Counted from the stretch's first letter, positions 43,999-53,844 are shown. The stretch: 64,000 nt of DNA from Paludisphaera borealis (GCF_001956985.1 NZ_CP019082.1:4960001-5024000); one strand, 5' to 3'. Numbers and translations: made by a program. The notes: generated from the sequence alone by a model not told the origin.

Positions 43999-45372
43999 TC
44001 AGCGGGTCAGGCCCAACAGGACGATGGCGATGGTGAAGTAGAGCACCAGTCCCGTGGCGTCGACCAGGGTCGTGATGAACGGGGCGGAGATCACGGCGGG
44101 GTCGATCTTGAAGCGGCGGGCGGTGAGCGGCACGATCGCTCCGATCGTGTTGGCCCAAACGCAAATGCCGAAAAGCGAGAGCCCGAGGACGCTGGACACG
44201 CCCCATGGCTGACCGCGCCACAGATGGGCGTAGGCGATTCCGATCGTCCCCAGGATGAGGCCCAGGCAGACGCCCGTGAGCAATTCTCGCAGCAGGACGC
44301 GCCCCGATTTGTGCAACTTGATCTCGCCGAGCGCCAGCCCTCGGATCACCGTGCTGACGGTCTGGCTGCCCGCGTTGCCCCCCGTGCCGATCAAGAGAGG
44401 AACGAACAATGCGAGGTCGGGGTATCGTTTCGGCTCGGTGACCCATTGAAAGTATTCGAGCACGGGAAAGGTGAAGTTCTCGGCCAGGAACAAGAGCAAC
44501 AGCCACTTGATGCGGCGGCGGACCACCGAGAGGACGCTGCTCTGCCAGTAGGGCGCGGTATCCGCTTCGGGGTCGGGGGAGACGCCGCCGAACTTGAGGA
44601 TGTCCTCGGTCTGCTCCTGGCGGAGGATGTCCATGGCGTCGTCATGGGTGACGATGCCGACCAGCCGGTCGTCGGCGTCGATGATCGGCAGGGCCAGGAG
44701 GTCGTACTTGTCGATCTGGCGGGCGACCGATTCCTGATCCTCGTCGACCCGGCCGAAGATCACGTCGCGCTGCATGATCTCTTCGATCACCGCCGACCGC
44801 CGCGCCAGGATCAACCGCTTCAGCGAGACGAATCCGATCAGCCGCCGGTTGTGGTCGACGACGTAGGTGTAATAGATCGTCTCGCGGTCGGGCGCCTCGT
44901 GCCGGAGCTTTTCAAGGGCCTCGCGGACCGTGATGTGCGGGGGCAGGGTGACGTAGTCGGTCGTCATCACCGCGCCGGCGGTGCTGGGCTCGTAGCTGGT
45001 CAGTCTGCGGATGTCGTCGCGCTCGGCCTGGGCCAGGTTCGGCAGGACCTCGTCGACGAAATCCTCGTCGAGTCGATTGACCAGGGCCGCGCGCTCGTCG
45101 TGCGACATCAGGCGGAGCAGCTCGGCAGCGGCCTGCGGCGGCATCGCCTCGACCAGCCGGTTCTGCTTGTCGATGTCGAGGTAGCTGAGGACTTCGGCTC
45201 GGTCTCGGGCCTCGAGGACGCCGAAAAAGGCGTCGCCGTCGTGGTCGTCGAGATCCTCGATCAGCTCCGCCACGCGCCCGGGGTGCTGGTCGGAGATGAA
45301 ATCGCGGAGCGCGTGGACTTCACCCCCCTGGATCAGTTCGCGGAGGTCGGGCACCAGCAGCGGATTTCGCAT
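43999..45372 (-). CDS. mgtE: Magnesium transporter MgtE
   Basis: The 457-residue protein has the standard MgtE layout: an N-terminal helical domain of about 125 residues, two CBS domains (about 135-260; AVMTTDYVTLPPHITVREAL and DVIFGRVDEDQESVARQI), a plug helix, and five transmembrane helices with PLLIGTGGNAGSQT in the selectivity region. It is a Mg2+ channel gated by cytoplasmic Mg2+. GGAGGGGG lies 4 bases before the ATG. It is convergent with the membrane-protein pair and lies 103 bases downstream of serS. Confidence 0.92.
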   Translation of the reverse strand: MRNPLLVPDLRELIQGGEVHALRDFISDQHPGRVAELIEDLDDHDGDAFFGVLEARDRAEVLSYLDIDKQNRLVEAMPPQAAAELLRLMSHDERAALVNRLDEDFVDEVLPNLAQAERDDIRRLTSYEPSTAGAVMTTDYVTLPPHITVREALEKLRHEAPDRETIYYTYVVDHNRRLIGFVSLKRLILARRSAVIEEIMQRDVIFGRVDEDQESVARQIDKYDLLALPIIDADDRLVGIVTHDDAMDILRQEQTEDILKFGGVSPDPEADTAPYWQSSVLSVVRRRIKWLLLLFLAENFTFPVLEYFQWVTEPKRYPDLALFVPLLIGTGGNAGSQTVSTVIRGLALGEIKLHKSGRVLLRELLTGVCLGLILGTIGIAYAHLWRGQPWGVSSVLGLSLFGICVWANTIGAIVPLTARRFKIDPAVISAPFITTLVDATGLVLYFTIAIVLLGLTR

Positions 45373-45475
45373 AAGACCCCCTCCGTTTCACCCGCACCCG
45401 CGAGACGCGACGGCATGAGTACAATACTCCGTTGGTTCCAAACTTCGGCGTTTCTGGATCGCGACTCGACCGCGA

Positions 45476-46762
45476 TCAGCCGATGACGTCCTTGCCGATC
45501 CAGGGGCGAAGCGCCTCGGGGACGTCGATCCGGCCGTCGGCGCGCTGGTAGTTCTCGATCACCGCGATCAAGGCCCGGCTGACGGCGACGGCCGTGCCGT
45601 TGAGCGTGTGCACGAACCGCGTCCCCTTCTGCCCGGTCGGCCGATACCGGATGTTGAGCCTTCGGGCCTGGTAATCGGTGCAATCCGACGTGCTGGTGAC
45701 CTCGCCGTATTCGCCATGCTCGCCGCGTCCCGGCATCCAGGCTTCGAGGTCGAACTTGCGGTACGCCGGCCCCCCCAGGTCGCCGGTGGCGATGTCGAGC
45801 ACGACGTACGGAATCCCGAGCGTCTGGAAGATCTCCTCTTCGATCGCCAGCATCTCCTTATGGATGTCGTCCGACTGCTCCGGGGTCGAGAACGCGAACA
45901 TCTCGACCTTGGTGAACTGGTGGACCCGGTAGAGCCCCCGGCTCGCCCGGCCGGCGGCACCCGCCTCGGTCCGGAAACAGTGCGACAGACCGACGTACTT
46001 GATCGGCAGCGCCGACTCGTCGAGCAGCTCGTCGGCGAGCATGCCCCCGAGCGTGATCTCCGCGGTGCCGACCAGGCTGAGGTCGCTATCCTCGATCGAA
46101 TAGACCTGGGTCTCCTCGCCGCGAGGCGTGAAGCCGACTCCCTCCAGGATACTATTACGGGCGAGGTCGGGTGTGGTGATGGGCGTGAATCCGCGATCGA
46201 TCAATTTTCGGAGCGCGAACTGCTGGAGCGCCAGGTCGAGCAGCACGGCGTCGTTCTTGAGGTAGTAGAACCCGGCGCCGGCGACCTTGCCGCCGGTCTC
46301 GAAGTCGATCAGGTCGAGGCTCTTGCCCAGCTCGACGTGGTCCTTGACCGGGAAGTCGAAGGCGCGCGGGGCGCCGACCTTGCGGATTTCGACGCTGTCG
46401 TCCTCGGTCTGGCCGACCGGGGCGCTGGGATGGGTCAGGTTGGGGATGCGCCGCAGCCGCTGCTTGATCTCGTCGTCGAGCCGGCGGAGCTGCTCCTCCT
46501 GGTCGACGACGTCGGTCTTGAGCCGCTTGCCGACCTCGATCAGCTCGGACCGCCGCGCGGGGTCTTTCTCCTTGCCGGTCGACTGGGCCACCTCGTTCTG
46601 GCGGCGGCGGACGTCCTCGACGGCGGAGAGTACCTGCTTGCGGTCGGCTTCAAGATCGGCGATCCGGTCGATGTCGTCGAGCACGTCGGCCGGGACGTTG
46701 CGGTTGCGGCAGTTCTGTCGGACCGCGTCGATGTTGGCGATGACGTATTTCAGGTCGAGCAT
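45476..46762 (-). CDS. serS: Seryl-tRNA synthetase
   Basis: This 428-residue class II synthetase charges tRNA-Ser. The N-terminal coiled-coil arm spans about 30-105 (LEADRKQVLSAVEDVRRRQN region). Motif 2 is YVGLSHCFRTEAGAAGRASRGLYRVHQF (read in two parts: CFRTEAGAAGR and GLYRVHQFTKVEMF) and motif 3 lies in LNGTAVAVSRALIAVIENYQ. The start is the ATG at 46762, preceded by AAGGAA; family alignment begins with LDLKYVIANIDAVRQN. The only such gene in the window; mgtE follows on the same strand. Confidence 0.95.
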   Translation of the reverse strand: MLDLKYVIANIDAVRQNCRNRNVPADVLDDIDRIADLEADRKQVLSAVEDVRRRQNEVAQSTGKEKDPARRSELIEVGKRLKTDVVDQEEQLRRLDDEIKQRLRRIPNLTHPSAPVGQTEDDSVEIRKVGAPRAFDFPVKDHVELGKSLDLIDFETGGKVAGAGFYYLKNDAVLLDLALQQFALRKLIDRGFTPITTPDLARNSILEGVGFTPRGEETQVYSIEDSDLSLVGTAEITLGGMLADELLDESALPIKYVGLSHCFRTEAGAAGRASRGLYRVHQFTKVEMFAFSTPEQSDDIHKEMLAIEEEIFQTLGIPYVVLDIATGDLGGPAYRKFDLEAWMPGRGEHGEYGEVTSTSDCTDYQARRLNIRYRPTGQKGTRFVHTLNGTAVAVSRALIAVIENYQRADGRIDVPEALRPWIGKDVIG

Positions 46763-46904
46763 GGCGGTTTCCTTGAACGAGCCCCGGCGGCCTTTTGGGC
46801 CGGGGAACGACCGGGGCTCACGGTGCGTCGCCTCGTGGGCGGGTCGGAATCGAAGATCGGGTCGTCTTGGGTCGTGCCGAGATGCGCGGCGTCGGGCCGA
46901 CGGA

Positions 46905-48278
46905 TCACGACGGCCGGGCCAGCTCCTCAAGGAGGTACGCGCTGGACTTGATCCCTCGATGGAAGTCGGCCAGCGAGAACTTCTCGTTGGGGCCGTGCAG
47001 GTTGTCGTCGTTCTGCCCCCATCCCAGGAGCAGCGTGTCGATGTTCAGGTTGCGCTTGAGCAGGCCGACGACCGGGATCGAGCCCCCTTCGCGGATGAAT
47101 ACGGGCTTGACCCCGAAGCCCTGCTCGATGGCCCGGGCGGCGGCGTGGACGCCTGGACTGTCGACGTTCACCAGGACCGCCGGCGCGCCCTGCGAGACGT
47201 TCAGCTCGACCGTCACGCCTGGCGGCTTGACCGCTTCAAGATGCTTGCGGAGCAGGGCCTCGACCGTCTTGGGGTCCTGATCGGGGACGAGCCGGAAGCT
47301 GAACTTCGCGCCCGCCTTGCAGGGGAGGACCGTCTTGGGCCCGGCCCCCGCGTAGCCTCCCCAGATGCCGTTGACGTCGCAGGTGGGCCGGGCCCACTTG
47401 CGTTCAAGAGTCGTGTAGCCGGCCTCGCCGACGAGTTCGCCGACATTCAGGTCGGCCTGGAATTCGGCCTCCGAGAACGGCAGCTTCTTGAACTCAGCGC
47501 GTTCCCAGTCTTCGAGCGGCTTGACGGCGTCGTAAAATCCAGGGATGGCGATCTTGCCGTCGGGACCTTTCAGGCTGGCGAGGATCGTCGCCAGCGCGTT
47601 GAGCGGATTGGCCACCGCGCCGCCGTAGGTTCCCGAGTGCAGGTCGCGATTCGCCCCCTGGACGTGGATCTCGAAGTAGGCCAGGCCCTTCAGGCCGTAG
47701 GTGATCGCCGGCATGCCGGGCGCGAACTGGCTGCTGTCGGAGATCACGGCGTAGTCGCAGGCGAGCTTCGCGTGGTTCTCGGCGACGTAGGTCTCCAGGT
47801 TGGCCCCGCCGATCTCTTCTTCGCCCTCGATCAGGAACTTGACGTTCACCGGCAGCGAGCCCTCGGCCTTGAGCCAGGCTTCGACGGCCTTCAGGTGGGT
47901 GAACATTTGCCCCTTATCGTCGGTGGCCCCGCGCGCATAGAGGTTGCCGTCGCGAACGGTCGGTTCGAACGGCGGCGAGTTCCAGGGTTCGAGCGGCTCG
48001 GGAGGCTGAACGTCGTAATGGCCGTAGATCAGGACCGTCGGCTTCCCCTTGGCCCCCAGCCATTCGGCGTAGACGATCGGGTGTCGCTTGGTCGGGATGA
48101 TCTGGGCGTTCAGGCCCATGGCGGCGAGGTCGTCGTGGACGAACTGGGCGGCGAGCCGGGTGTCGGCGTCGTGGTCCGGCTGGGCGCTGACGCTGGGTAT
48201 CCGGATAAGTTCCTTGAGCTGTTCCTCGAAATCACCGCGATGTGCTTCCAGATATGCGTCGATCCGATCCCGACCCAT
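46905..48278 (-). CDS. M20 family dipeptidase
   Basis: The 457-residue zinc peptidase matches the M20 dipeptidase group. Zinc ligands and catalytic residues appear in order: H87 and D89 in YGHYDVQPPEP, D120 in ARGATDDKG, E153/E154 in EGEEEIGGAN, D in YAVISDSSQFAPG, and a terminal histidine in NDDNLHGPNEKF. A dimerisation domain (about 190-330) contains DLHSGTYGGAVANPLNAL. The ATG at 48278 follows AAAGGTGG. No signal peptide, so it hydrolyses dipeptides or similar amides in the cytoplasm. Upstream is an 800-base gene-free region. Confidence 0.9.
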   Translation of the reverse strand: MGRDRIDAYLEAHRGDFEEQLKELIRIPSVSAQPDHDADTRLAAQFVHDDLAAMGLNAQIIPTKRHPIVYAEWLGAKGKPTVLIYGHYDVQPPEPLEPWNSPPFEPTVRDGNLYARGATDDKGQMFTHLKAVEAWLKAEGSLPVNVKFLIEGEEEIGGANLETYVAENHAKLACDYAVISDSSQFAPGMPAITYGLKGLAYFEIHVQGANRDLHSGTYGGAVANPLNALATILASLKGPDGKIAIPGFYDAVKPLEDWERAEFKKLPFSEAEFQADLNVGELVGEAGYTTLERKWARPTCDVNGIWGGYAGAGPKTVLPCKAGAKFSFRLVPDQDPKTVEALLRKHLEAVKPPGVTVELNVSQGAPAVLVNVDSPGVHAAARAIEQGFGVKPVFIREGGSIPVVGLLKRNLNIDTLLLGWGQNDDNLHGPNEKFSLADFHRGIKSSAYLLEELARPS

Positions 48279-49084
48279 GAACGACCACCTTTCCCGATCC
48301 TCACGCCGCGCCGCGCGGCTGAGCCGAGGTTGAACCGTCGCGCCCGCATGCATCTCGCTGGGCGAAACGTCCAGTATAACACCCCCCTTACGACGGAGCG
48401 ACGCCTCTATCGTCGCTCGCCGGAAACGGCTTCGGTGAACCTTCTCAACGGTCGTCACACCCCAGGCGGCCGGGCCGTTATCTCCGGCAAGGGGACGCTG
48501 ACCGGGAGGGGTCGCGAGTGCAAGTTGTCTCGCGTCACCACAACGCGTAGTTTTGAAGCGCCGGACTTGTATCAGCACCGGCAAGGATTACAAAATGATT
48601 CCTCCCTTCTTGTACGGTTGACTTCTCTCCGGCAGAGCCCATATTTTCCAAAACTTGACTCAAGTTTCTGTGGAAAGAGGCCGGGCGACGGTTTTCCGAA
48701 GCCGATTCATGAGGGTGGTATCGAAATTGCAGTAGCAACCCGCACGGCTGAAGGAATTGGGGTTGGCGGAGCGGTCAGGGAGGATTTGAGGAGTTGTCGG
48801 CGTGGGTCGATTGTAGCCCGAGAGGCGTTTCAGTAAGAGCGGCGGCTTGGGCGAAAAACGCGTGTCACGCATGGTATATTGAACTAGTGCGGCGAGTGAA
48901 GCGTTGCCAATGGAAAGGCGACCGTCCCCGGGGTGGGTTTCGGCTCCCTTTGGGCGCGGTGTCAAGCGGATTCCTGGGATGGTTTGGCTCGGGCCTTGAA
49001 ACCCGAGACCGCTTGGCGCGGCAGCCGAGGACGTTCAGCGAAACATTCCCTTTGTTCGATGCGGTATAGGAGGGGTCCTTTCCA
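48279..49084. other. Long divergent intergenic region without a supported gene
   Basis: This 806-base gap separates the M20 dipeptidase (minus) from the 228-aa gene (plus). The part 48580-48780 has a lower GC content than its surroundings. A minus-strand -10-like TATACT is at 48377-48372 before the dipeptidase. A plus-strand TATATT is at 48883-48888 before the downstream gene. Short ORFs here have poor composition. A small RNA could hide in this gap, but I found no recognisable RNA family. Confidence 0.4.
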
Positions 49085-49771
49085 ATGAGCTTTATCCAGC
49101 GCTTCCTTGAGCGTGTGCTTCGTAACAATCCTACTCGCATGCCCCGCACCAGTTTCGACGACTTGAGCCAGGAACAGCTTGACGCCCATCTCCGCGTCGG
49201 ACGCTACGGAAGCTTCTCACTGACCGAGGCCGTGCGGCCGTCGATCGGTCTCGACGTCATCCCTCGCGAGGGTTACCGTCGCGACGTTTACTGCGACCCC
49301 GAGTCCGGCAACAAAATGCCGGTGCTCGCCGCCTCGGTGTCGGCCGACCGCCTGTTCGACGTCTTCATGGACCTGCTCGACCCGCTCGGCGAGGTGGTCG
49401 ACGTCGTCATGGAGTCAAGCCACGACTCCGAGCCCGGCTCACACTCCGACATGTACCGCGAGCACATGGACACGGTCATTCTCAAGAGCACGCTTTACGA
49501 CTACGAGTCGCTCTTGATGAACGACGGCTGCACCGGCCTCGCCGCCCTCAACCCGGGCGGGCCGATGGAAGTCCAGTTCGACGAGCACAAGCTCCTCTTC
49601 GTCTACGCCCACGACCTCGATCCGTTCGAGGAGATCCTCAAGCAGTACGGCCTCCGTCGCGACGACACGCTCAAGTTCATCTCCGAGGCCGAGCACCTGC
49701 ACTCGACCGACGACGAGCACCGCGACGAGTTCGACGAGCTGCTCTACCGGCTGGGAATCGACGACCACTGA
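49085..49771 (+). CDS. Conserved-looking hypothetical acidic protein, 228 aa
   Basis: The product begins MSFIQRFLERVLRNNPTRMP and is strongly acidic, with no signal peptide or membrane segment. Codon use is typical of the genome, and GGAGGGG precedes the ATG, so the gene is real. Notable stretches are GLDVIPREGYRRDVYCDPES and ADRLFDVFMDLLDPLGEVVD. A strong terminator follows at 49819. I recognise no family; relatives are probably confined to planctomycetes. Confidence 0.8.
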   Translation: MSFIQRFLERVLRNNPTRMPRTSFDDLSQEQLDAHLRVGRYGSFSLTEAVRPSIGLDVIPREGYRRDVYCDPESGNKMPVLAASVSADRLFDVFMDLLDPLGEVVDVVMESSHDSEPGSHSDMYREHMDTVILKSTLYDYESLLMNDGCTGLAALNPGGPMEVQFDEHKLLFVYAHDLDPFEEILKQYGLRRDDTLKFISEAEHLHSTDDEHRDEFDELLYRLGIDDH

Positions 49772-49818
49772 ACCTGAGTCCGCACGCTGGGCGCCGAGGA
49801 TCGACTCCCCCTTATCGC

Positions 49819-49859
49819 ACGGGGCGACGCATCATTTTGATGCCGCCCCGTTCTTTTTT
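49819..49859 (+). terminator. Rho-independent terminator
   Basis: ACGGGGCG-aCG-CATC (49819-49833) pairs with GATG-c-CGCCCCGT (49839-49851) with a short AT loop and a small bulge; TTCTTTTTT follows. It lies 48 bases after the stop of the 228-aa gene. Confidence 0.85.
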
Positions 49860-49988
49860 GCGCGTCGCTCTATCGTCCTCGGCGTTTGACCCGGGGAGCC
49901 GGCGTCACGTACCATGAATTCCACGTCGCGCCGGCCTGCCGTCGGGAAGTTCGGCCGGGGGCGGTCGCCTGGAACGTGGAGACTTGGA

Positions 49989-51584
49989 ATGCGGTTGCGG
50001 GGTGCATGGAGCGTCTGTGATTGCGGCCGGTCGGCCTGGGCGTGGTGGGTGTTGGTCGCCTTGACGGTCGGCCAGTTCGCCGGCTGTTCGACGCCGGAGG
50101 CCGAGAAACCGGTCGGTCCCCCGACCTTCCCGGGGGTGAAGCTGAACCTCGGCGTCGTCGGCGATCCGGCCATCCTGGCGGGCGTCACGGCCGCCCGCGG
50201 CGAGTGGGCGGCCTCGCGCCAGGCCGAGTTGACGATCGCCTTGGACCCGATCCGCGACCTCGCGACCATCGGCGACGTCGACCTGATCGTCTTCCCCGGT
50301 CAGGCGTTCGGCGAACTCGTTGATCGCGAACTCCTGGACAAGATCCCCAACGCCGTCGTGCTCCCTCCCGCGCCGAAAACCGACCCATCGAGGCCCAACG
50401 CCCGCAACGAGTCGACCGACGAGACGCCCGAGGACACGTTCAAGAACGACGACCTGGCACCGGTCTTCCGCGATCAGATCGCCAAGTACGGGACCGAACG
50501 GTATGCGCTACCCCTGGGCGGGACCGTCCTGGTGCTGGCCTATCGCCGCGACGCCTTCACCTCGGCGGCCAACCAGAAAGCGGCGAGGGAGCAAGGGCTG
50601 ACGCTCGAAGCCCCCAAGACCTGGGCTCAGCTCGACGTCTTGGCGCGGTTCTTTCAGGGGCGCGACTGGAACGGCGACGGCAAGCCCGACTTCGGCCTGG
50701 CCGCCCCCCTGGGCACCGACGCCGAAGGGGTCGCCGACGCCACGTTCCTGGCCCGGGCGGCCGGTCTGGGCCAGCACCGCGACCAGTACTCGTTCCTGTT
50801 CGACGCCGACGATATGACTCCGCGAGTCGACTCGCCGCCATTCGTCGAGGCGCTCGGTGCCGTCGCCTCGTGGAAGACCCTAGGGCCGCCGGGGGCCGAA
50901 TCGTTCGACGCGGCCGCCGCCCGCAAGGCATTCCGCGAGGGCAAGGCGGCTCTCCTTATCGACCGGGCCGAGCGGGCCGGCGACTGGGCGAACGCGGAGG
51001 GCAAGCCGATCGGCGTCGCGGCGCTGCCGGGCTCGGAGCGGGTGTATGAGCCACTTCGCAAGGTCTGGGAGACCGCCGAATCCCTCAACAAGCCGGCCTA
51101 TCTGCCGGTCGGCGGCGGCTGGCTGATCGGCGTGCGCGGCGGGCTGGAAACCGCCAAGAAGGCCGCCGCGCTCGACCTGGTCCGCTACCTGGCGGGGCCC
51201 GACGTCTCCACCCGGCTCCGCGCCGAGCGCGACTTCCCGATGGCGCCGGTCCGATCGAGCCAGATGGGGCAGGGGCCGCCCGACCCGACCTCCGCCCCGG
51301 ACGTCGACGCCCGGCTCTGGTCCGACGCGGTCAGCCAGAGCCTGATGGCCCTGCGGGTGCTTCCCGGGCTCCGCATTCCCCAGGCGGAAGGCTATCTCGA
51401 CGACCTATCGAAAGGCCGGGCCACGGCCCTCGGCGGCAAAGCGCCCGAGGCGGCCCTCCACGAAGTCGCGGCGGCCTGGTCGGCCCGAACTCAGGCGCTC
51501 GGTCCGAAGCGCCAGCTCTGGCACTACCGTCGCAGCCTCAACACCCTGGCGACCCTCCCCCAGCCGCCGGACCGGGGCAAGTGA
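49989..51584 (+). CDS. Extracellular solute-binding lipoprotein (family 1 type)
   Basis: A lipoprotein signal ends in QFAGC (C33). The mature protein of about 500 residues resembles ABC-type family 1 binding proteins: LNLGVVGDPAILAGVTAARG at the start, RYALPLGGTVLVLAYRRDAF, and the core DVLARFFQGRDWNGDGKPDFG, followed by a second lobe with AFREGKAALLIDRAERAGDW. I start at 49989 because GGAGAC lies 7 bases upstream; an upstream ATG at 49914 would add 25 residues. No ABC permease or ATPase genes are next to it. The ligand (probably a sugar) is unknown. Confidence 0.75.
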   Translation: MRLRGAWSVCDCGRSAWAWWVLVALTVGQFAGCSTPEAEKPVGPPTFPGVKLNLGVVGDPAILAGVTAARGEWAASRQAELTIALDPIRDLATIGDVDLIVFPGQAFGELVDRELLDKIPNAVVLPPAPKTDPSRPNARNESTDETPEDTFKNDDLAPVFRDQIAKYGTERYALPLGGTVLVLAYRRDAFTSAANQKAAREQGLTLEAPKTWAQLDVLARFFQGRDWNGDGKPDFGLAAPLGTDAEGVADATFLARAAGLGQHRDQYSFLFDADDMTPRVDSPPFVEALGAVASWKTLGPPGAESFDAAAARKAFREGKAALLIDRAERAGDWANAEGKPIGVAALPGSERVYEPLRKVWETAESLNKPAYLPVGGGWLIGVRGGLETAKKAAALDLVRYLAGPDVSTRLRAERDFPMAPVRSSQMGQGPPDPTSAPDVDARLWSDAVSQSLMALRVLPGLRIPQAEGYLDDLSKGRATALGGKAPEAALHEVAAAWSARTQALGPKRQLWHYRRSLNTLATLPQPPDRGK

Positions 51585-51609
51585 CGATGCGGTCGGGCGC
51601 GTGAATCCC

Positions 51610-52197
51610 ATGAGCGAACGAGAAGCCGCCGACGACCCGGGCCCGAACCTCGCGACCGACCGCGACGTTCGGGAGCTGATGGGCATGTTCGACGCCCCCG
51701 CGTTCGCGCGCCGGGGGCAAGACATGGAGTACGCCCTGAGCGGTCTGCACAACCGCTGCCGCCTGCAACGCGCCGGGATGCTCGACATGGTCCACGTCCG
51801 CCTCCGCCAGTGGTCGCGCGCGGCCGTCGGCCCCGACGACGGGAACGACGCCTTCCGCGCCTCGATCGACGTCCTCTGGACCCTGAGCCAGGCCGACCCG
51901 CCGCAATGGGCCGCATCCGCCGCGCCGACGCGTCAGCGGCGGACGATCGCCCGCGACCTCGTCGCCAGCGTCCAACGCTTCAACGACCGCTGGCTGCGGC
52001 AGGTCGCCAAGCACGACCTCCAGCCGCTCAACGCGATGATCGAGCAGTACAATATTTATTATGTCATCGAGAAAGAATGCGTCATGAGTTCGGCGCGGTT
52101 GGCCTCGCGGTTCTTCGAGCCCGTCGCCCCGTTGTCGATCGCCTCGATCCTCGCCGATCACCCTCTGCTCCCTGTTCCCGAGCTGGCCGGCGGGTGA
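51610..52197 (+). CDS. Hypothetical protein downstream of a solute-binding lipoprotein
   Basis: The 195-residue protein is soluble, mostly helical, with conserved-looking stretches RDVRELMGMFDAPAFARRGQ and RFNDRWLRQVAKHDLQPLNA. It starts 25 bases after the binding protein and is probably in its operon. GTG at 51601 is an alternative start three codons earlier. I recognise no family. The last third has IEQYNIYYVIEKECVMSSAR, which could pack as a helical bundle. Confidence 0.7.
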   Translation: MSEREAADDPGPNLATDRDVRELMGMFDAPAFARRGQDMEYALSGLHNRCRLQRAGMLDMVHVRLRQWSRAAVGPDDGNDAFRASIDVLWTLSQADPPQWAASAAPTRQRRTIARDLVASVQRFNDRWLRQVAKHDLQPLNAMIEQYNIYYVIEKECVMSSARLASRFFEPVAPLSIASILADHPLLPVPELAGG

Positions 52198-52263
52198 AAC
52201 TGGGACGCGTCGACAACGTCCCCGGTCCGCCTTACTTCCCGAAACCCGAGCGAGACGGTCCCC

Positions 52264-53844
52264 ATGATTCACGATCGCGACGAACGAGCCTGGAACCCAC
52301 GCCTCGGAGCGAGCCTCCTGGGCGCCGCCCTGTTGACGGCTTTGTGCGCGGCGCCAGTCTGGGCGCAGGTCGCCCCCCCGGAGGCTTCCAGGAAGGCCGA
52401 AGCTTCGAAGGTGGTGCAGGCCCTTTCGGGGATCGAATTCTCGGTCGACTACCCGGCGAAGGTAGCCGAGGGCAAGTCGATCTCCGCGCGGGTCTATGTG
52501 ATGCTCGGGCGGCAGGGATCGAAAGTCGACCCGAGGACCGGGCCGAACTGGTTCCGCCCCGAGCCGTTCTTCGCTCGCGACGTCAAGGACTGGAAGCCCG
52601 GCGATTCGGTTCACATCGACGCCGAATCGGACGGCTTCCCCGCGCCTCTCAGCCAGCTTGAAGCCGGCGCCTACCGCGCTCAGGCCGTCGTGCGGCTCAA
52701 TCCCGATACGGCCGAGATCGGCACGGGCGAAGGGAACCTGTTCGGGCCGATCGTCGAGTTCACGTCACCGGCGAAAGCCTCCGATTCGATCAAGTTGACT
52801 GTCGACCAGATCGTGCCGCCGAAGCCTTTTCAGGAGACCGACCGGATCAAACTAGCGGAGTGCCCCAGCCCGATCCTCTCGGCCTTTTTCGGCCGGCCGA
52901 TCAAGCATCAGGCCGCGGTGATACTTCCCAAGGCTCCGACCACGGGCAAGCTGCCGACGGTGTACACGATCACCGGCTTCGGCGGCGACCACCACTCGGC
53001 TCCCCGATATCTACAATCGCCCGGGATGAACTTCGCCAACGACATGGTCCGCATCGTGCTCAACGCCGATTGCGGGACCGGCCACCACGTCTTCGCCGAC
53101 AGCGCCAACAACGGTCCGCGCGGTAAAGCGCTGATCGAGGAGTTCATTCCGTACCTAGAAAAGACCTTCCCGCTGATCGCCGACCCCCGCGCGCGGCTGC
53201 TCAACGGCCACTCGTCGGGCGGCTGGAGCAGCCTCTGGCTCCAGGTGACGTATCCCGACACGTTTGGCGGCGTGTGGTCGACCAGCCCCGACCCGGTCGA
53301 TTTCCGCGACTTTCAGCGGATCGACCTCTATCGATCCGGCGAGAACGCTTTCCGCGACCCGCAAGGCGAGCGCCGGCCCGTCGCCCGGATGGGGACGAAG
53401 CCGTTCCTGTTCTACGACAGCTTCTCGAAGATGGAAGCCGTGATGGGTTACGGCGGCCAGCTCGGCTCGTTCGAGGCCGTTTTCAGCCCTAAGGCCGTCG
53501 ACGGCCAGCCGCGCAAGCTCTGGGATCGCAAGACCGGCGTGATCGACCCCGAGACGGCCAAGACCTGGGAAGCCTACGACATCCGGCTCGTCCTCGAACG
53601 CAACTGGCCGACCCTCAAGCCCAAGCTCGCCGGCAAGCTCCACGTCATCACCGGCTCGCTCGACACCTTCTACCTCGACGGCGCCGTCAAGCTCCTCAAG
53701 GAGTCGCAGGCGAAGCTCGGCAGCGACGCCGACATCGAGATCATCCCCGACAAGGACCACAGCAACATCCTCAACGCCGACCTCGCCGAGCGGATCGATC
53801 AAGGCATGAAAGCCGCCGTCGCGCCGCTGCTCAAGGATCGTTGA
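52264..53844 (+). CDS. Exported alpha/beta-hydrolase esterase (esterase D type)
   Basis: A signal peptide (about 10-34, ending VWAQ) precedes an N-terminal beta-rich domain of about 170 residues (GIEFSVDYPAKVAEGKSISA region). The catalytic domain has the nucleophile elbow GHSSGGW with its serine, a preceding TITGFGGDHHSAPRY loop, and an acid/histidine part near IIPDKDHSNIL. It matches the putative-esterase family (Esterase_PHB/EstD-like) that cleaves feruloyl or acetyl esters. It is a 526-residue secreted or periplasmic enzyme. The substrate is not evident from the sequence. Confidence 0.82.
   Translation: MIHDRDERAWNPRLGASLLGAALLTALCAAPVWAQVAPPEASRKAEASKVVQALSGIEFSVDYPAKVAEGKSISARVYVMLGRQGSKVDPRTGPNWFRPEPFFARDVKDWKPGDSVHIDAESDGFPAPLSQLEAGAYRAQAVVRLNPDTAEIGTGEGNLFGPIVEFTSPAKASDSIKLTVDQIVPPKPFQETDRIKLAECPSPILSAFFGRPIKHQAAVILPKAPTTGKLPTVYTITGFGGDHHSAPRYLQSPGMNFANDMVRIVLNADCGTGHHVFADSANNGPRGKALIEEFIPYLEKTFPLIADPRARLLNGHSSGGWSSLWLQVTYPDTFGGVWSTSPDPVDFRDFQRIDLYRSGENAFRDPQGERRPVARMGTKPFLFYDSFSKMEAVMGYGGQLGSFEAVFSPKAVDGQPRKLWDRKTGVIDPETAKTWEAYDIRLVLERNWPTLKPKLAGKLHVITGSLDTFYLDGAVKLLKESQAKLGSDADIEIIPDKDHSNILNADLAERIDQGMKAAVAPLLKDR

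Noticed and set aside
46287-48836. An 849-codon open frame on the plus strand over serS and the M20 dipeptidase
   Set aside because: Both genes on the other strand have complete catalytic motifs. This frame has no recognisable domain and low-complexity R/S/L-rich composition.
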